Assembly (NCBI GenBank): GCA_963716925.1
Contig: CAVQUX010000025.1
Coordinates: 620,001-684,000, forward strand
Direction of reading: 5' to 3'
Source: DAISKN01 sp963716925
Lineage (GTDB): Bacteria > Acidobacteriota > Vicinamibacteria > Marinacidobacterales > SMYC01
DNA length: 64,000 bases
The notes under the pieces are model-generated. The model saw only the letters and a list, made by a program, of their open reading frames with translations. It did no database searches and had not been told where the DNA came from. How positions within the stretch are numbered: position 1 is the stretch's first letter; each line of letters begins with the position of its first letter. The translations under genes were made by a program, and so were the position numbers. Below, piece after piece: positions 1-9,289 of this stretch.

Positions 1-1
1 T

Positions 2-1030
2 CTGCTGGCGGCGGTCGTGATCATCCTCTACACGTTCCAGGGCGGATACCGCGCCGTCGTCTGGACGGATGCCTTCCAGGCGGTCATGATGCTCACGGCC
101 CTCGTCATCCTGCCCGTCGCCTGTTTCCTGAAGATGGGCGGTTGGGCCGGAGCCTCCGCAGCTCTCTCGCGCGCCTCACAGGAAGCAGCCGCTTCGGGAG
201 CCCACTTGTCGTCGACGAGCTCGCACCTGGGCTCGTGGTTCGGGGGGCTCGTCGGCCTGTCGCTCTTCTCGTTCCTGTTCGAAGACGCGGGCCTCGGCGC
301 CGGTTACCTCGGCCAGCCGCATATTTCGGTGCGCTTCATGGCGATCCGCGACTCGCGGGCATTGAAGCCGGCGTTCGTGCTCTCGATTCTCTTCGCGATC
401 CTGGTGTGCGCCGGCGCCGTGGCCGCCGGACTCGCCGGACACGGAACTTTTCACTTCGGCGACCTCCCTGGTGTCGCCGATCCGAGAAAGCCGCTCCACG
501 ATGCCGAGGAGGTCCTGCCTCGCCTGGCGATGGCGGTGCTGCCTCCCTGGCTCGCGGGCCTGACGATCTCCGCCATCATGGCGGCCATCATGTCCACGGC
601 CTCCGGTTTCCTGCTGTCGGTCACGAGCTCCATGACCGAGGACGTGTATCACCGGCTTTTCCGTCCCGCCGCCGGTCAGAAAGAGCTGGTTCTCGTCTCT
701 CGCGCGGTGACCGTGGCGCTGGGCGCTTGCGCTCTGGCCCTGGCGCTCGGCACCAATCCCCTGGACCCGCAATCGACCGTGTACAAGCTCGTGCTCTATG
801 GCTGGGGTGGGCTCGCCGGGTGCTTCTCCGCACCGGTAACCCTCGCGCTCTTCTATCGAGGAATGACCCGCTCCGGCTGCCTGGTGGGGATGGTCTCGGG
901 AGCGCTGACGGTGCTGGTGTGGCGCAACGTCCCGGCGCTTTCGAGCGTCGCCTACGAGGTGCTGCCGGCGATGGCCGTCTCGGCGATCTCGATCCTGCTG
1001 GTCTCACGGCTCACTCGAGCCGAGACCTAA
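2..1030 (+). CDS. Sodium/solute symporter (SSS family), 5' truncated by window edge
   Basis: C-terminal part (about 343 residues) of a polytopic inner-membrane symporter of the SSS/SLC5 family, which couples Na+ entry to uptake of a small solute; the substrate cannot be read from sequence. The frame is open back to base 2, so the start lies outside the window and the internal GTG at 17 is not a real start. Visible are a series of hydrophobic helices and the family-typical stretch STASGFLLSVTSSMTEDVYH near residues 200-220, just after a helix. The stop overlaps by three bases the stop of the convergent gene on the minus strand. Family assignment is from recognition of these helices and this motif, not from an alignment. 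Confidence 0.85.
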   Translation: MLAAVVIILYTFQGGYRAVVWTDAFQAVMMLTALVILPVACFLKMGGWAGASAALSRASQEAAASGAHLSSTSSHLGSWFGGLVGLSLFSFLFEDAGLGAGYLGQPHISVRFMAIRDSRALKPAFVLSILFAILVCAGAVAAGLAGHGTFHFGDLPGVADPRKPLHDAEEVLPRLAMAVLPPWLAGLTISAIMAAIMSTASGFLLSVTSSMTEDVYHRLFRPAAGQKELVLVSRAVTVALGACALALALGTNPLDPQSTVYKLVLYGWGGLAGCFSAPVTLALFYRGMTRSGCLVGMVSGALTVLVWRNVPALSSVAYEVLPAMAVSAISILLVSRLTRAET

Positions 1031-1467
1031 CGCGAGAAGCGATCGAGCGCGAGCTTCGCGAGCTTCTTCACCGACTCCGCGTCGGAGGCCACGGCCTCGA
1101 GGCTGAATTCCCCGCGGACCACGAGCCTCAACTTCGAGAACCCGTCCTCGTCCTTGAACAGGACGGCCGCGTCTCCGAACCCGGACGGATTCTCGACGAT
1201 TCCCTCGGTGTACTCGAGGAGCTCGTCGTAGTCCTCGGGCGGATAGAGCCAGAGGGAATAGCCCACGACGGTTCCCGAGGAGCCGGGGTTCGTGACGAGA
1301 TAGGTGCAGCGACTGAACTCGTCCTTGGAGGTGAACGGCTTCGCCTGCTTCAGCTCTTTCCCGAAGAGCTTGGCGACCTCCGCGCCCGGAACACGCTTGC
1401 AGACGTCGACCGATGCGGGGTCCCGAATCGGCTGCGCGAGAACCATCGCCAGTACGAAGAGTCTCAT
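1027..1467 (-). CDS. Small secreted protein of unknown function
   Basis: A 146-residue protein starting MRLFVLAMVLAQ, a short signal-like hydrophobic start, so probably exported. I chose this ATG because the upstream 66 codons of the open frame run antisense into the next gene and lack a plausible protein signature. The mature part has two cysteines (in VDVCKRV and FSRCTYL) that could pair, and the pattern VCKRVPGAEVAKLFG resembles the small secreted DUF3558-like group, a weak resemblance only. It is divergently arranged with the flavoprotein gene at 1550, leaving about 80 bases for two promoters. Function unknown. Confidence 0.6.
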   Translation of the reverse strand: MRLFVLAMVLAQPIRDPASVDVCKRVPGAEVAKLFGKELKQAKPFTSKDEFSRCTYLVTNPGSSGTVVGYSLWLYPPEDYDELLEYTEGIVENPSGFGDAAVLFKDEDGFSKLRLVVRGEFSLEAVASDAESVKKLAKLALDRFSR

Positions 1468-1549
1468 CCTCGAATCATAGCAGTCATCCTGGCGCGTGAC
1501 TTCTCCCGGCCGACGATGCAGAATGCGGCGGTTGCAGGGAGCTCGATCC

Positions 1550-3511
1550 ATGACCACCGCCTTCCCCCTCCTCTTCTCCCCGCTGAAGCTCGGCTCGCAC
1601 AAGCTGAAGAACCGCATCTGTGTGAGCGCCCATGCCGACAGCCTCGGTGAGCAGGGAGTTCCCACGGAGCGCGCCGTCCGCTACTACGAAGCCCGGGTGC
1701 GAGGGGGCGCCGGTTTCCTGATGTGCTTCGGCTCCGCGAGCGTTCACCCCGGCAGCTCCGCGCGCGTATGGAACGGCGTCGAGCTCTTCGACGATCGGGT
1801 GATCCCCTACCTTTCGACCTTCGCGGAGGCGATCCACAGGCACGGGGTCCCCTGCGTCGCCCAGATCACCCACAAAGGTCGACGCGGCCATAGCGAGGGC
1901 AACGACTTTCGCCCGCTCGTGGGTCCCTCTCCCGTGCGCGAGCCGAACCACCGCGAAACGCCGCACGAGCTCGACCGGAAAACCATCGCCGAGATCGTCC
2001 GGGCCTTCGCCGACGCCGCCTTCCGGCTGAAGCAGGGCGGATTCGACGGTTGTGAGGTGATGGCGAGCGCCTGCCACCTCGTCGATCAGTTCTGGACCCT
2101 GCGGGTGAACCGCCGCACGGACGAGTACGGAGGCGATCTCCCCTCCCGCATGCGATTCGCGGTCGAGGTGCTGCAATCGATTCGAGAGAGAGTCGGCCCG
2201 GACTTCGTGATCGGCATCCGAATGACCGGCGACGAGATGCTCGAGGGCGGCATCGATCGGGAGGCCGCCCAGGAGATCGCCGGGAAGCTCGACCAGCTCC
2301 GGGTTCTCGACTATTTCAACGTCGTGGGCGCGAGCTGTGAGACGTACGGGACGGAGGCGTTGACCGTACCCGACATGAGCTTCCCCCCGGCCCTGTTCAC
2401 GGGTCTCGCGGCCTCGATCAAGGCGGTGGTCGGAGTGCCGGTGATCGCGGCCGGACGAATCAACGACCCGGCGATCGCCGAGCGCGTACTGCGAGACGGA
2501 CAGGCGGATCTCTGCGTCATGACGCGGGCCCTCATCGCCGATCCGGACCTCCCGCGGAAAGCTCTGGAGGGCCGCCTCGACGACATCCGCATCTGCCACG
2601 GGTACAACTCCGGCTGCATCGACCGCATCTACACCGGAAGGGGCGTCACCTGCGTTCAGAACGCCGTCGTCGGACGGGAGCGCGAATGGTCGGAGCTTCC
2701 GAAGGCGGTGCGGCCGCTCAAGGTGGTCGTCGTGGGCGGTGGTCCGGCAGGGCTCGAGTGCGCCCTGGTCGCGCGGCGTCGAGGGCACTCCGTGGTGCTC
2801 TTCGAGAGGAACGGGGAGCTCGGCGGTCAGACCCTGATCGCGAAGAGGGCCCCCGCGCGCGGGGACTTCGACGGCGCTTGCCGCTACACGTCGCGGCAGT
2901 GCGAGAAGCTCGGAGTCGATATCCGCCTGGGAGTGGACGCGGACGCCGACGCGGTGCTTCGCGAATCTCCCGACGTCGTCGTCCTCGCCACCGGCGCTCG
3001 CGCCCTCCGGCCCGACATCCCCGGTATCGAAGCCCACGGGGTCAGCGCCTGGGACGTTCTCGCGGGACGGATCCCCTCGGGCTCCCGTGTTCTGGTGATC
3101 GACGAGGAGTATGGATACCAGGGGCCCTCCGTCGCGGAGCTTCTTCTGGATCGAGGCAAGCAGGTGGCGATGGTGACCTCGGAGCGGACGATCGGGAGTT
3201 TTCTCGGCGCGACTTCGGCGCCGCCGGTGTTCGAGAGGCTCTTCACCAAGGGCGTTACGCTCCACTGCCATCTGCGAGTCGTCAGACTCGAAGAAGGACG
3301 CGCCCTCCTCCGGAACGCGTGGAGCGGGCGCGAGGAAACGCTCTCCCCGTTCGACTCTTTCGTCTACGCCTACGGCGGTGAGGCGGTGACCGATCTCGAA
3401 GCGTCTCTCGAGGGACGAGTGCCGCGGCTGGAGCTCGTCGGCGACTGTTACGCTCCTCGGACACTGCAGCAGGCGATCCTGGAAGGCCACAAGGTCGCTC
3501 GCGCGTTGTAG
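1550..3511 (+). CDS. NADH:flavin oxidoreductase / FAD oxidoreductase (2,4-dienoyl-CoA reductase / trimethylamine dehydrogenase-like)
   Basis: A 653-residue two-part flavoenzyme. Residues 1-340 form an old-yellow-enzyme FMN barrel (LFSPLKLGSHKLKNRICVSA at the start, HKGRRGH near 110). Residues 390 onward form a dinucleotide-binding domain (VVVVGGGPAGLECAL, then GELGGQ). This architecture is that of 2,4-dienoyl-CoA reductase, trimethylamine dehydrogenase and N-methylproline/betaine demethylases. Between the two parts the family carries a 4Fe-4S motif, Cys-x2-Cys-x3-Cys-x11-Cys; here it reads CHGYNSGC ... C at residues 349, 356 and 368, with Tyr352 in place of the second cysteine. Start: ATG at 1550 preceded by AGGGAG; the upstream in-frame start at 1496 has no ribosome site. 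The substrate is not determinable. The C-terminal end is followed by a 12-base palindrome. Confidence 0.82.
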   Translation: MTTAFPLLFSPLKLGSHKLKNRICVSAHADSLGEQGVPTERAVRYYEARVRGGAGFLMCFGSASVHPGSSARVWNGVELFDDRVIPYLSTFAEAIHRHGVPCVAQITHKGRRGHSEGNDFRPLVGPSPVREPNHRETPHELDRKTIAEIVRAFADAAFRLKQGGFDGCEVMASACHLVDQFWTLRVNRRTDEYGGDLPSRMRFAVEVLQSIRERVGPDFVIGIRMTGDEMLEGGIDREAAQEIAGKLDQLRVLDYFNVVGASCETYGTEALTVPDMSFPPALFTGLAASIKAVVGVPVIAAGRINDPAIAERVLRDGQADLCVMTRALIADPDLPRKALEGRLDDIRICHGYNSGCIDRIYTGRGVTCVQNAVVGREREWSELPKAVRPLKVVVVGGGPAGLECALVARRRGHSVVLFERNGELGGQTLIAKRAPARGDFDGACRYTSRQCEKLGVDIRLGVDADADAVLRESPDVVVLATGARALRPDIPGIEAHGVSAWDVLAGRIPSGSRVLVIDEEYGYQGPSVAELLLDRGKQVAMVTSERTIGSFLGATSAPPVFERLFTKGVTLHCHLRVVRLEEGRALLRNAWSGREETLSPFDSFVYAYGGEAVTDLEASLEGRVPRLELVGDCYAPRTLQQAILEGHKVARAL

Positions 3512-3522
3512 TCGAAATGCGA

Positions 3523-3534
3523 CAGCGATCGCTG
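3523..3534. repeat. Perfect 12-base palindrome downstream of flavoprotein gene
   Basis: CAGCGATCGCTG lies 12 bases after the stop codon at 3511, in the 121-base gap before the next gene. It could be a transcript-end hairpin or a protein-binding site; there is no T-run after it, so a Rho-independent terminator is not supported. Confidence 0.35.
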
Positions 3535-3632
3535 CTCGAAGGCTCTTCCCTGATCGCGACCTTCGCGCGCCTGGGGGCCGGATCCCGGCGCCTGGCCAGA
3601 GTCCTCCCTGCTCGGTTCGAAAGGTAGACTCC

Positions 3633-4748
3633 ATGCGTTTCCATCGCCGGCTCGGCGTCATCGCCGCTCTGGTAATCGTGTCCTCCCGGGCTCAGGGACA
3701 GACGCGGGTCTACTTCGGCACCTACACGGACGCGAAGAGCAAGGGCATCTACGTCTCCAGCCTGGATACGGCGAGCGGGCGGCTCACCGAGCCCGATCTC
3801 GCGGCGGAGACCGTGAACCCGTCGTTTCTCGCCATTCATCCTTCGGGACGTTATCTCTTCGCGGTGAACGAGGTGGACGAGCTCGAGGGCGAGGCCGCGG
3901 GCTCCGCGAGCGCGTTCGCGATCGAGCGCGCGTCCGGCCGGCTTCGCTTCTTGAATCGATCGTCCTCGAAAGGTCCCGGCCCCTGCTACCTCTCCCTGGA
4001 TCGCACCGGCCGTCACCTGCTCGTCGCGAACTATGGCGGCGGAAGCGTCGCCGTCCTTCCGGTAGGCACCGACGGTGCCCTCGGTCCGGCGACGGCGTTC
4101 GTTCGCCACGCGGGCGAGGCCCGCGGCCACTCGATCGACACCGACGCCGCGAATCGGTTCGCCATCGCCGCCGATCTGGGTCTCGATCGGGTTTTCGTCT
4201 ATCGCTTCGATTCCGCTCGGGGCCTCCTCACCGCCAACGATCCGCCTTTCGTCGCGCTCGGGCCGAAAGACGGGCCGCGGCACGTCGCGCTTCATCCCGG
4301 CGGGCGCTTCGCCTACGTCCTGAACGAGCTCTCGATGACTCTGACCGCGATGCGCTACGACGCCGAGCGAGGCGCCCTCGATACGATTCAGAGCGTCTCG
4401 TCGCTTCCCGAAGGGATCGGCGTCTCCGAAAACTTCAGCGGCGCGGAGGTCCTGTCCCATCCCGGCGGGAGGTTCCTCTACGCCTCGAACCGCGGACACG
4501 ACACCATCGCCGTCTTTGCCATCGACCAGACCCAGGGCACTCTTCGGCTCCTCGAGCACGTGTCGACGAAGGGAAAGACGCCGCGCGGATTCGGCATCGA
4601 CCCGTCCGGGATGTTCCTTCTTGCCGCGAACCAGGACTCGGACAGCGTCGTCGTCTTCCGCATCGATCCCGAAACGGGACGGCTGACTCCAACCGGGCAA
4701 GCCGTCGGCGTCGGGTCGCCCGTCGCCGTCGCCTTCGTGACGTATTAA
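3633..4748 (+). CDS. pgl: 6-phosphogluconolactonase-type beta-propeller lactonase, exported
   Basis: A 371-residue seven-bladed propeller of the lactonase (YbhE/Pgl) family. It begins with a signal peptide (MRFHRRLGVIAALVIVSSRAQG), followed directly by the family start TRVYFGTYTDAKSKGIYVSS. Repeated blade motifs such as FLAIHPSGRYLFAVNE, PRHVALHPGGRFAYVLNE and VLSHPGGRFLYASNRG are visible. Cytoplasmic members hydrolyse 6-phosphogluconolactone in the pentose phosphate pathway, but a signal peptide puts this one outside the cytoplasm, where that substrate is not expected. The propeller family is well supported; the substrate is not. It is followed after 27 bases by a Tat-exported protein on the same strand, possibly co-transcribed. 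Confidence 0.82.
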   Translation: MRFHRRLGVIAALVIVSSRAQGQTRVYFGTYTDAKSKGIYVSSLDTASGRLTEPDLAAETVNPSFLAIHPSGRYLFAVNEVDELEGEAAGSASAFAIERASGRLRFLNRSSSKGPGPCYLSLDRTGRHLLVANYGGGSVAVLPVGTDGALGPATAFVRHAGEARGHSIDTDAANRFAIAADLGLDRVFVYRFDSARGLLTANDPPFVALGPKDGPRHVALHPGGRFAYVLNELSMTLTAMRYDAERGALDTIQSVSSLPEGIGVSENFSGAEVLSHPGGRFLYASNRGHDTIAVFAIDQTQGTLRLLEHVSTKGKTPRGFGIDPSGMFLLAANQDSDSVVVFRIDPETGRLTPTGQAVGVGSPVAVAFVTY

Positions 4749-4775
4749 CATGTCCGCCTGCCCGGGAGGGACGAC

Positions 4776-7208
4776 ATGACTTCCAAGGACGACCTCGAGA
4801 AGGGCCGCCGCGAGAGCGGCTCCGTCAACCGTAGGGATTTCCTGAAGACCGTCGGCGTCACCACGCTCGCGACGAGCGTCCTCAGCCGCGCCGATGCCGA
4901 GGCCCAGGCGGCGAGGCAGGCGAAAGCGCCTCCTCCGGACGGGGGCGCGAGCTACAGCCCCATCCCCCGGGAGGTCGGGGAGAACCTCAGAAAGAGGGGG
5001 ATCGTCGGCTACGCGGACCGGCTGGGGGCCGCGCCGGGCGAGACCATCCGGTTCATGGTGAGCAGCGAGGCGCCGAGCTATCGGGCCCATATCGTGCGCC
5101 TGATCCACGGCGATCCCAACCCCCAGGGACCCGGCATCAAGGAAATCGAGATCGAGACGACGGTCAACGGCGAATACTCCGGCAAGCATCAGGACCTGCC
5201 CCTGGGCTCCTACGCCGTAGTTTCCGATCGCGCGGATCTGAGGCTTCGCGGGAGCTTCACTCTCACCGCCTGGATCGCTCCGACGACGGTGCATCCTCGA
5301 CCCGCCGAAGGGATTCTCACCAAGTGGTCCGGAGAGAGCCGGAGCGGCTACGGGCTGTTCATCGAGGAGGACGGAACGCTCGCACTGAGGCTCGGCGACG
5401 AGACCCTCCGCGCCGGAGCGCCGTTGCGTCCCTGGGTGCCGGCGATTCCCGGAATGAACGAGCGGCCGCAGGGGGTGGCGACGTCGTGGTACTTCGTGGC
5501 GGCGGCGTTCGACGCTGGAAGCCGGAAGGTTCTCCTCTACCAGCAGCCGCAGAACAAGTTCCCCTTCGACATCACCCGGAGCGCCGTGGAACGGGAAACC
5601 GCCGCCACATCGGTCTCGACGAACGAGGCGCCGCTTGTCATCGCGGCGTTCTCCGCGGGGGAAGGCCGCGTCGCCGGCCACTACAACGGCAAGATCGACA
5701 ACCCGCGGCTCTATGGGCGCGCACTCACCCGCGAAGAGATCGAGGCGATCGAGAGCGGCAGCGGCCCCTCGGACGCGCTCGCCTCGTGGGACTTCTCGCT
5801 CGACATCGAATCGGACCGGATCTCGGATACCTCGTCCGGGAAGTCTCACGGACGCGTTGTGAATCTTCCGATGCGGGCCGTCACCGGCCACAACTGGGAT
5901 TCTTCGGAGCTCGACTATCGCCGCGCCGGAGATCAGTACGGCGCCATCTACTTCCACGACGACGACCTGGAAGACGCGCTCTGGGAAGTTGCCTTCGAGC
6001 TCTCGATTCCCGAGGACACCCGGAGCGGCCTCTACGCCGCCCGTCTGCGAACGGGCACGAGCGAAGACTACGTTCCCTTCGTGGTGAGGCCGAAGAAGGG
6101 GAGGCCCACGTCGAAGGTCGCACTCCTCATTCCCACGTTCAGCTACCTCGCCTACGCCGGAACCGGGACGAGCGCCATTCGGCCGCTGAGCCTCTACTCG
6201 CGCCACAGCGACGGGAGCGGTGTCTGTTACTCCTCGCGCCTCCGCCCCATCACCAACATGCGCCCGAAGATCGACAGTCGAAATCCCTGGCAGTTCATGG
6301 CGGACACCCATCTCGTCGACTGGCTCGAGGTGAAAGGGTTCGACGTCGACTTCCTCACGGACGAGGACCTCCACTTCGGGGGCGCCTCCGCTCTCGAGCC
6401 CTACCGCGTCGTGCTGACGGGAACTCATCCCGAGTACTACTCGCTCCAGATGCTCGACGGGGTCCGCTCGTACCTGGATCGAGGCGGGCGCCTGATGTAC
6501 ATGGGAGGAAACGGCTTCTACTGGGTGACCCCGATGGATCCCTCCGGGCGCTTCATCGAGGTGCGGCGCCGCGACGGGACCGAGCATTGGCAGGGGGCCC
6601 CTGGCGAGCACCACCACAGCCTCACGGGAGAGCCCGGAGGTCTCTGGCGGTTCCGCGGAATGGCGCCGCAGCAGTTCTTCGGAGTGGGGTTCACCGCGCA
6701 GGGATTCGATCGGAACTCCCCCTTCCGCAGGTTGCCGGGGAGCTTCGATCCCCGCGCCCGGTTCATCTTCGACGGAGTGGGAGCGGACGAGCTCATCGGC
6801 AACTTCCCCTCCCTGGTTCTGAGCTTCGGCGCGGCCGGCTCCGAGCTGGATCGAGCCGACTTCGCGCTGGGAACGCCGGCCCATACGCTGGTCCTCGCCT
6901 CTTCCTTCGGCCACTCCGACGAGTACCGGCACGTGGTCGAGCAGACGAACACCGCCAACTGGGCCGAGACCGGGGGGACCGAGAACCCGCTGGTGAGGGC
7001 GGACATGGTCTACCTCGAGTACCCGAACGGAGGAGGGGTTTTCTCGACGAGCTCCATCGCCTGGTGCGGGAGCCTCTCGTTCAACAACTACAACAACAAC
7101 GTCTCGCGAATCACCGAGAACGTGCTCCGGCGGTTCGCGGCGGAGGAGCCCCTCCCCGCCCCCTCGACGTCGACCGAGACTGATGTAGCGGGCGCTACCA
7201 GATCTTGA
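4776..7208 (+). CDS. Tat-exported N,N-dimethylformamidase-like large subunit with LamG-type insert
   Basis: An 810-residue protein starting with a twin-arginine signal (SVNRRDFLKTVGVTTLATS, residues about 17-35, then an Ala-rich cleavage region). A first domain (GETIRFMVSSEAPSYRAHIVRL) and the C-terminal half from residue 447 (VALLIPTFSYLAYAG, THPEYYS about 550, GGNGFYW about 577) match the large subunit of N,N-dimethylformamidase, which hydrolyses DMF to dimethylamine and formate. Between them a lectin/LamG-like jelly roll (about 155-340, FTLTAWIAP ... WYFVAAAFD ... PRLYGRAL) is inserted. Characterised dimethylformamidases hold one iron on two tyrosines and a glutamate; the tyrosines of the HPEYYS and GNGFYW motifs are candidate ligands (inference). 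No separate small-subunit gene is visible nearby. The substrate of this exported version is unknown. Its end overlaps the convergent M13 peptidase gene by 14 bases. Confidence 0.8.
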   Translation: MTSKDDLEKGRRESGSVNRRDFLKTVGVTTLATSVLSRADAEAQAARQAKAPPPDGGASYSPIPREVGENLRKRGIVGYADRLGAAPGETIRFMVSSEAPSYRAHIVRLIHGDPNPQGPGIKEIEIETTVNGEYSGKHQDLPLGSYAVVSDRADLRLRGSFTLTAWIAPTTVHPRPAEGILTKWSGESRSGYGLFIEEDGTLALRLGDETLRAGAPLRPWVPAIPGMNERPQGVATSWYFVAAAFDAGSRKVLLYQQPQNKFPFDITRSAVERETAATSVSTNEAPLVIAAFSAGEGRVAGHYNGKIDNPRLYGRALTREEIEAIESGSGPSDALASWDFSLDIESDRISDTSSGKSHGRVVNLPMRAVTGHNWDSSELDYRRAGDQYGAIYFHDDDLEDALWEVAFELSIPEDTRSGLYAARLRTGTSEDYVPFVVRPKKGRPTSKVALLIPTFSYLAYAGTGTSAIRPLSLYSRHSDGSGVCYSSRLRPITNMRPKIDSRNPWQFMADTHLVDWLEVKGFDVDFLTDEDLHFGGASALEPYRVVLTGTHPEYYSLQMLDGVRSYLDRGGRLMYMGGNGFYWVTPMDPSGRFIEVRRRDGTEHWQGAPGEHHHSLTGEPGGLWRFRGMAPQQFFGVGFTAQGFDRNSPFRRLPGSFDPRARFIFDGVGADELIGNFPSLVLSFGAAGSELDRADFALGTPAHTLVLASSFGHSDEYRHVVEQTNTANWAETGGTENPLVRADMVYLEYPNGGGVFSTSSIAWCGSLSFNNYNNNVSRITENVLRRFAAEEPLPAPSTSTETDVAGATRS

Positions 7209-9219
7209 CGCGCTCTCCCGGGGGCAGCCACATGCCGTCGCCCTCCTTCACTACGAACGCCTCGAAGAACTCCGGCGAGTTCCGAAGCGGTCCGTTCACG
7301 CGGAACTCCGGCGGAGCGTGCGGGTTCGAGAGCACGAGCTGCCGCATCGCTTCCTCCCGAAACCGGGAGCGCCAGATCTGGGCGTAGCCGATGAAGAATC
7401 GCTGAGCTCCGGTGAATCCGTCGAGCGCCGGCGCTTGCTCGCCGCCGAGTGACTTCAGGTAAGCGCGGTAGGCAACGGCGATCCCGGTGAGGTCTCCGAT
7501 GTTCTCTCCGAGGGTCAGCTTTCCGTTCACGTGGAGACCCGGAAGCGCTTCGAAAGCCTCGAACTGCTTCACCAGAGTCGAAGCGCTCTCCTCGTAGGCG
7601 GCGGCGTCGTACTCGCTCCACCAATCCCGCAGGTTCCCGTCCCCGTCGAACTGCCGCCCCTGATCGTCGAAGGCATGGCCCATCTCGTGGCCGATGACGA
7701 CGCCGATGGCGCCGTAGTTCACGGCATCGTCCGCCGCCATGTTGAAGAACGGCGGCTGGAGGATCGCCGCGGGAAAGACGATCTGGTTCTTCGTCGGGTC
7801 GTAATAGGCGTTCACCGTCTGGGGGGGGATCTGCCATTCGTTACGATCGATCGGCTGGCCGAGCTTGTCGAGGTTTCTTTGATACTCGAACTCGTTCGCC
7901 CGGCTCACGTTCCCCAGAAGGTCGTCGCCGTCGATTCTCAGCCTGGAATAGTCGCGGAAGCGCTCGGGGTAGCCGATCTTGTAGGTGAACTTCTTCCGCT
8001 TCTCCTGGGCGCGCGCCTTGGTCTCCGCCGTCATCCAGGGAAGCTCCTCGATGGCCTCGCCGTAGGTATCGATGAGGTTTTTCACCAGCGCCTCCATTCG
8101 GGCTTTCGCTTCCGGAGGAAAGTGACGTTCAACATAGAGCTTCCCCACCGCCTCTCCCATCAAGGCGTTCACGTTGCGCACCCCGCGCTGCCATCGGGGC
8201 GGGAGCTCCTCGAGCCCGCCGACCAATCGGCCCGCGAAATCGAACCGCGCCTGCACGAACGCGTCTCCGAGGTACGGCGCCGCGGCGTCCAGGAGGCGAA
8301 ACCCGAAGTAGCTCTTCCAGTCGGAAAGCGGGATCTGCTCGAGGAGGCCTCCGAGCGCGGTCACGTAGGAGGGCTGGGCGATGACGAGCTGACCCAGCTC
8401 GGGCAATCCAGAGCTCTCGAGGTATCCGTCCCAGTCGATCCGCTCGGAGGCGTTGCGAAGATCGGCCCTGGCGTAGAGGTTGTAGATCTTCTGGACGTTT
8501 CGCGTCTCCTCGGCCTTCCACTGAGGCTCCGCGAGTCTCATTTCGACCTCGAGCACCGCCCGCCCGCGGGCTTCTCCGTCGGCGACGCCGGCGAGCTGAA
8601 AGAGCTTCGCCGCATAGCCTGGAAGGGCCGCCCGCAGGGCCTCGTATTTCTCGCCCTGCTCGAAGTAGTAGTCGCGGTCCGGAAGCGTGAGCCCGGATTG
8701 CGACAGGTAGACGACGTAGCGGGTCGAGTCTCCCAGGTCGGGGAAAACCTGGAGAGAGAGCGGAGAGTCGATGCCGGAGGCGCGATTCTCGGCGCTCAGT
8801 CGAAGGAGGGCCGCGGCGGAGGGCGCCGAGAGAACGCCCTTCAGGTCCTCGTCCACCGGCCGCGTCCCGAGCGACTCGAGCTTGTCGGTGCTCATGTAGC
8901 TTCGGTAGAAATCGCCGACGCGCTGCTCGTCCGATCCAGCCGCCCGCTCCGGGGCTCCGGAGAGCTCCTCGATGATGGCCCTTTGGTTCTTCTCGCTTTC
9001 CTCGTCCAGGATGGCGAAGCTTCCCCAGGTTTGCTTGTCGGCGGGAATCTCCGTCTCGCGGATCCAGGTGCCGTTCACGTAGCCGTTGAAGTCGTCCTGA
9101 GGCCGCACGGAGGTCGAGAGACCCTCTTTGTAGATTCCCGACACGGGCTCCGCTTCCGCCGCGAAGCCCAACCGCGCGGCGACCAATGCCGCAGAAAGAG
9201 CCGCCAATCGTAGTCTCAT
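7195..9219 (-). CDS. M13 family zinc metallopeptidase (neprilysin/PepO-like), secreted
   Basis: A 674-residue protein with a signal peptide (MRLRLAALSAALVAARLGFA) and then the M13 N-terminal pattern SVRPQDDFNGYVNGTW. The catalytic region holds NAYYDPTKNQIVFPAAIL (about 470), the zinc site HEMGH (about 511-515) and the third ligand glutamate in LGENIGDLTG (about 570). These are the complete M13 signatures, so an active periplasmic or secreted oligopeptidase is likely. Length matches PepO-type members. The ATG is the only sensible start because the signal peptide begins there. It is divergent from the response-regulator fusion at 9290, leaving about 70 bases of shared promoter region. Confidence 0.93.
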   Translation of the reverse strand: MRLRLAALSAALVAARLGFAAEAEPVSGIYKEGLSTSVRPQDDFNGYVNGTWIRETEIPADKQTWGSFAILDEESEKNQRAIIEELSGAPERAAGSDEQRVGDFYRSYMSTDKLESLGTRPVDEDLKGVLSAPSAAALLRLSAENRASGIDSPLSLQVFPDLGDSTRYVVYLSQSGLTLPDRDYYFEQGEKYEALRAALPGYAAKLFQLAGVADGEARGRAVLEVEMRLAEPQWKAEETRNVQKIYNLYARADLRNASERIDWDGYLESSGLPELGQLVIAQPSYVTALGGLLEQIPLSDWKSYFGFRLLDAAAPYLGDAFVQARFDFAGRLVGGLEELPPRWQRGVRNVNALMGEAVGKLYVERHFPPEAKARMEALVKNLIDTYGEAIEELPWMTAETKARAQEKRKKFTYKIGYPERFRDYSRLRIDGDDLLGNVSRANEFEYQRNLDKLGQPIDRNEWQIPPQTVNAYYDPTKNQIVFPAAILQPPFFNMAADDAVNYGAIGVVIGHEMGHAFDDQGRQFDGDGNLRDWWSEYDAAAYEESASTLVKQFEAFEALPGLHVNGKLTLGENIGDLTGIAVAYRAYLKSLGGEQAPALDGFTGAQRFFIGYAQIWRSRFREEAMRQLVLSNPHAPPEFRVNGPLRNSPEFFEAFVVKEGDGMWLPPGERVKIW

Positions 9220-9289
9220 GGCCGGTCATTTTACTTCGGCGGACGCAGGGCCGCTTGGACCTCCTCCAGGGCGTTGCTACACTGCCTCG

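Noticed and set aside
1484..3661. 725-codon open frame on the minus strand
   Set aside because: It is antisense to the flavoprotein gene, Arg/Gly/Pro-rich and has no recognisable domain; a shadow of high-GC codon use.
3282..6932. 1216-codon open frame on the minus strand
   Set aside because: Antisense to the lactonase and dimethylformamidase-like genes, which have clear family signatures; a shadow frame despite its length.
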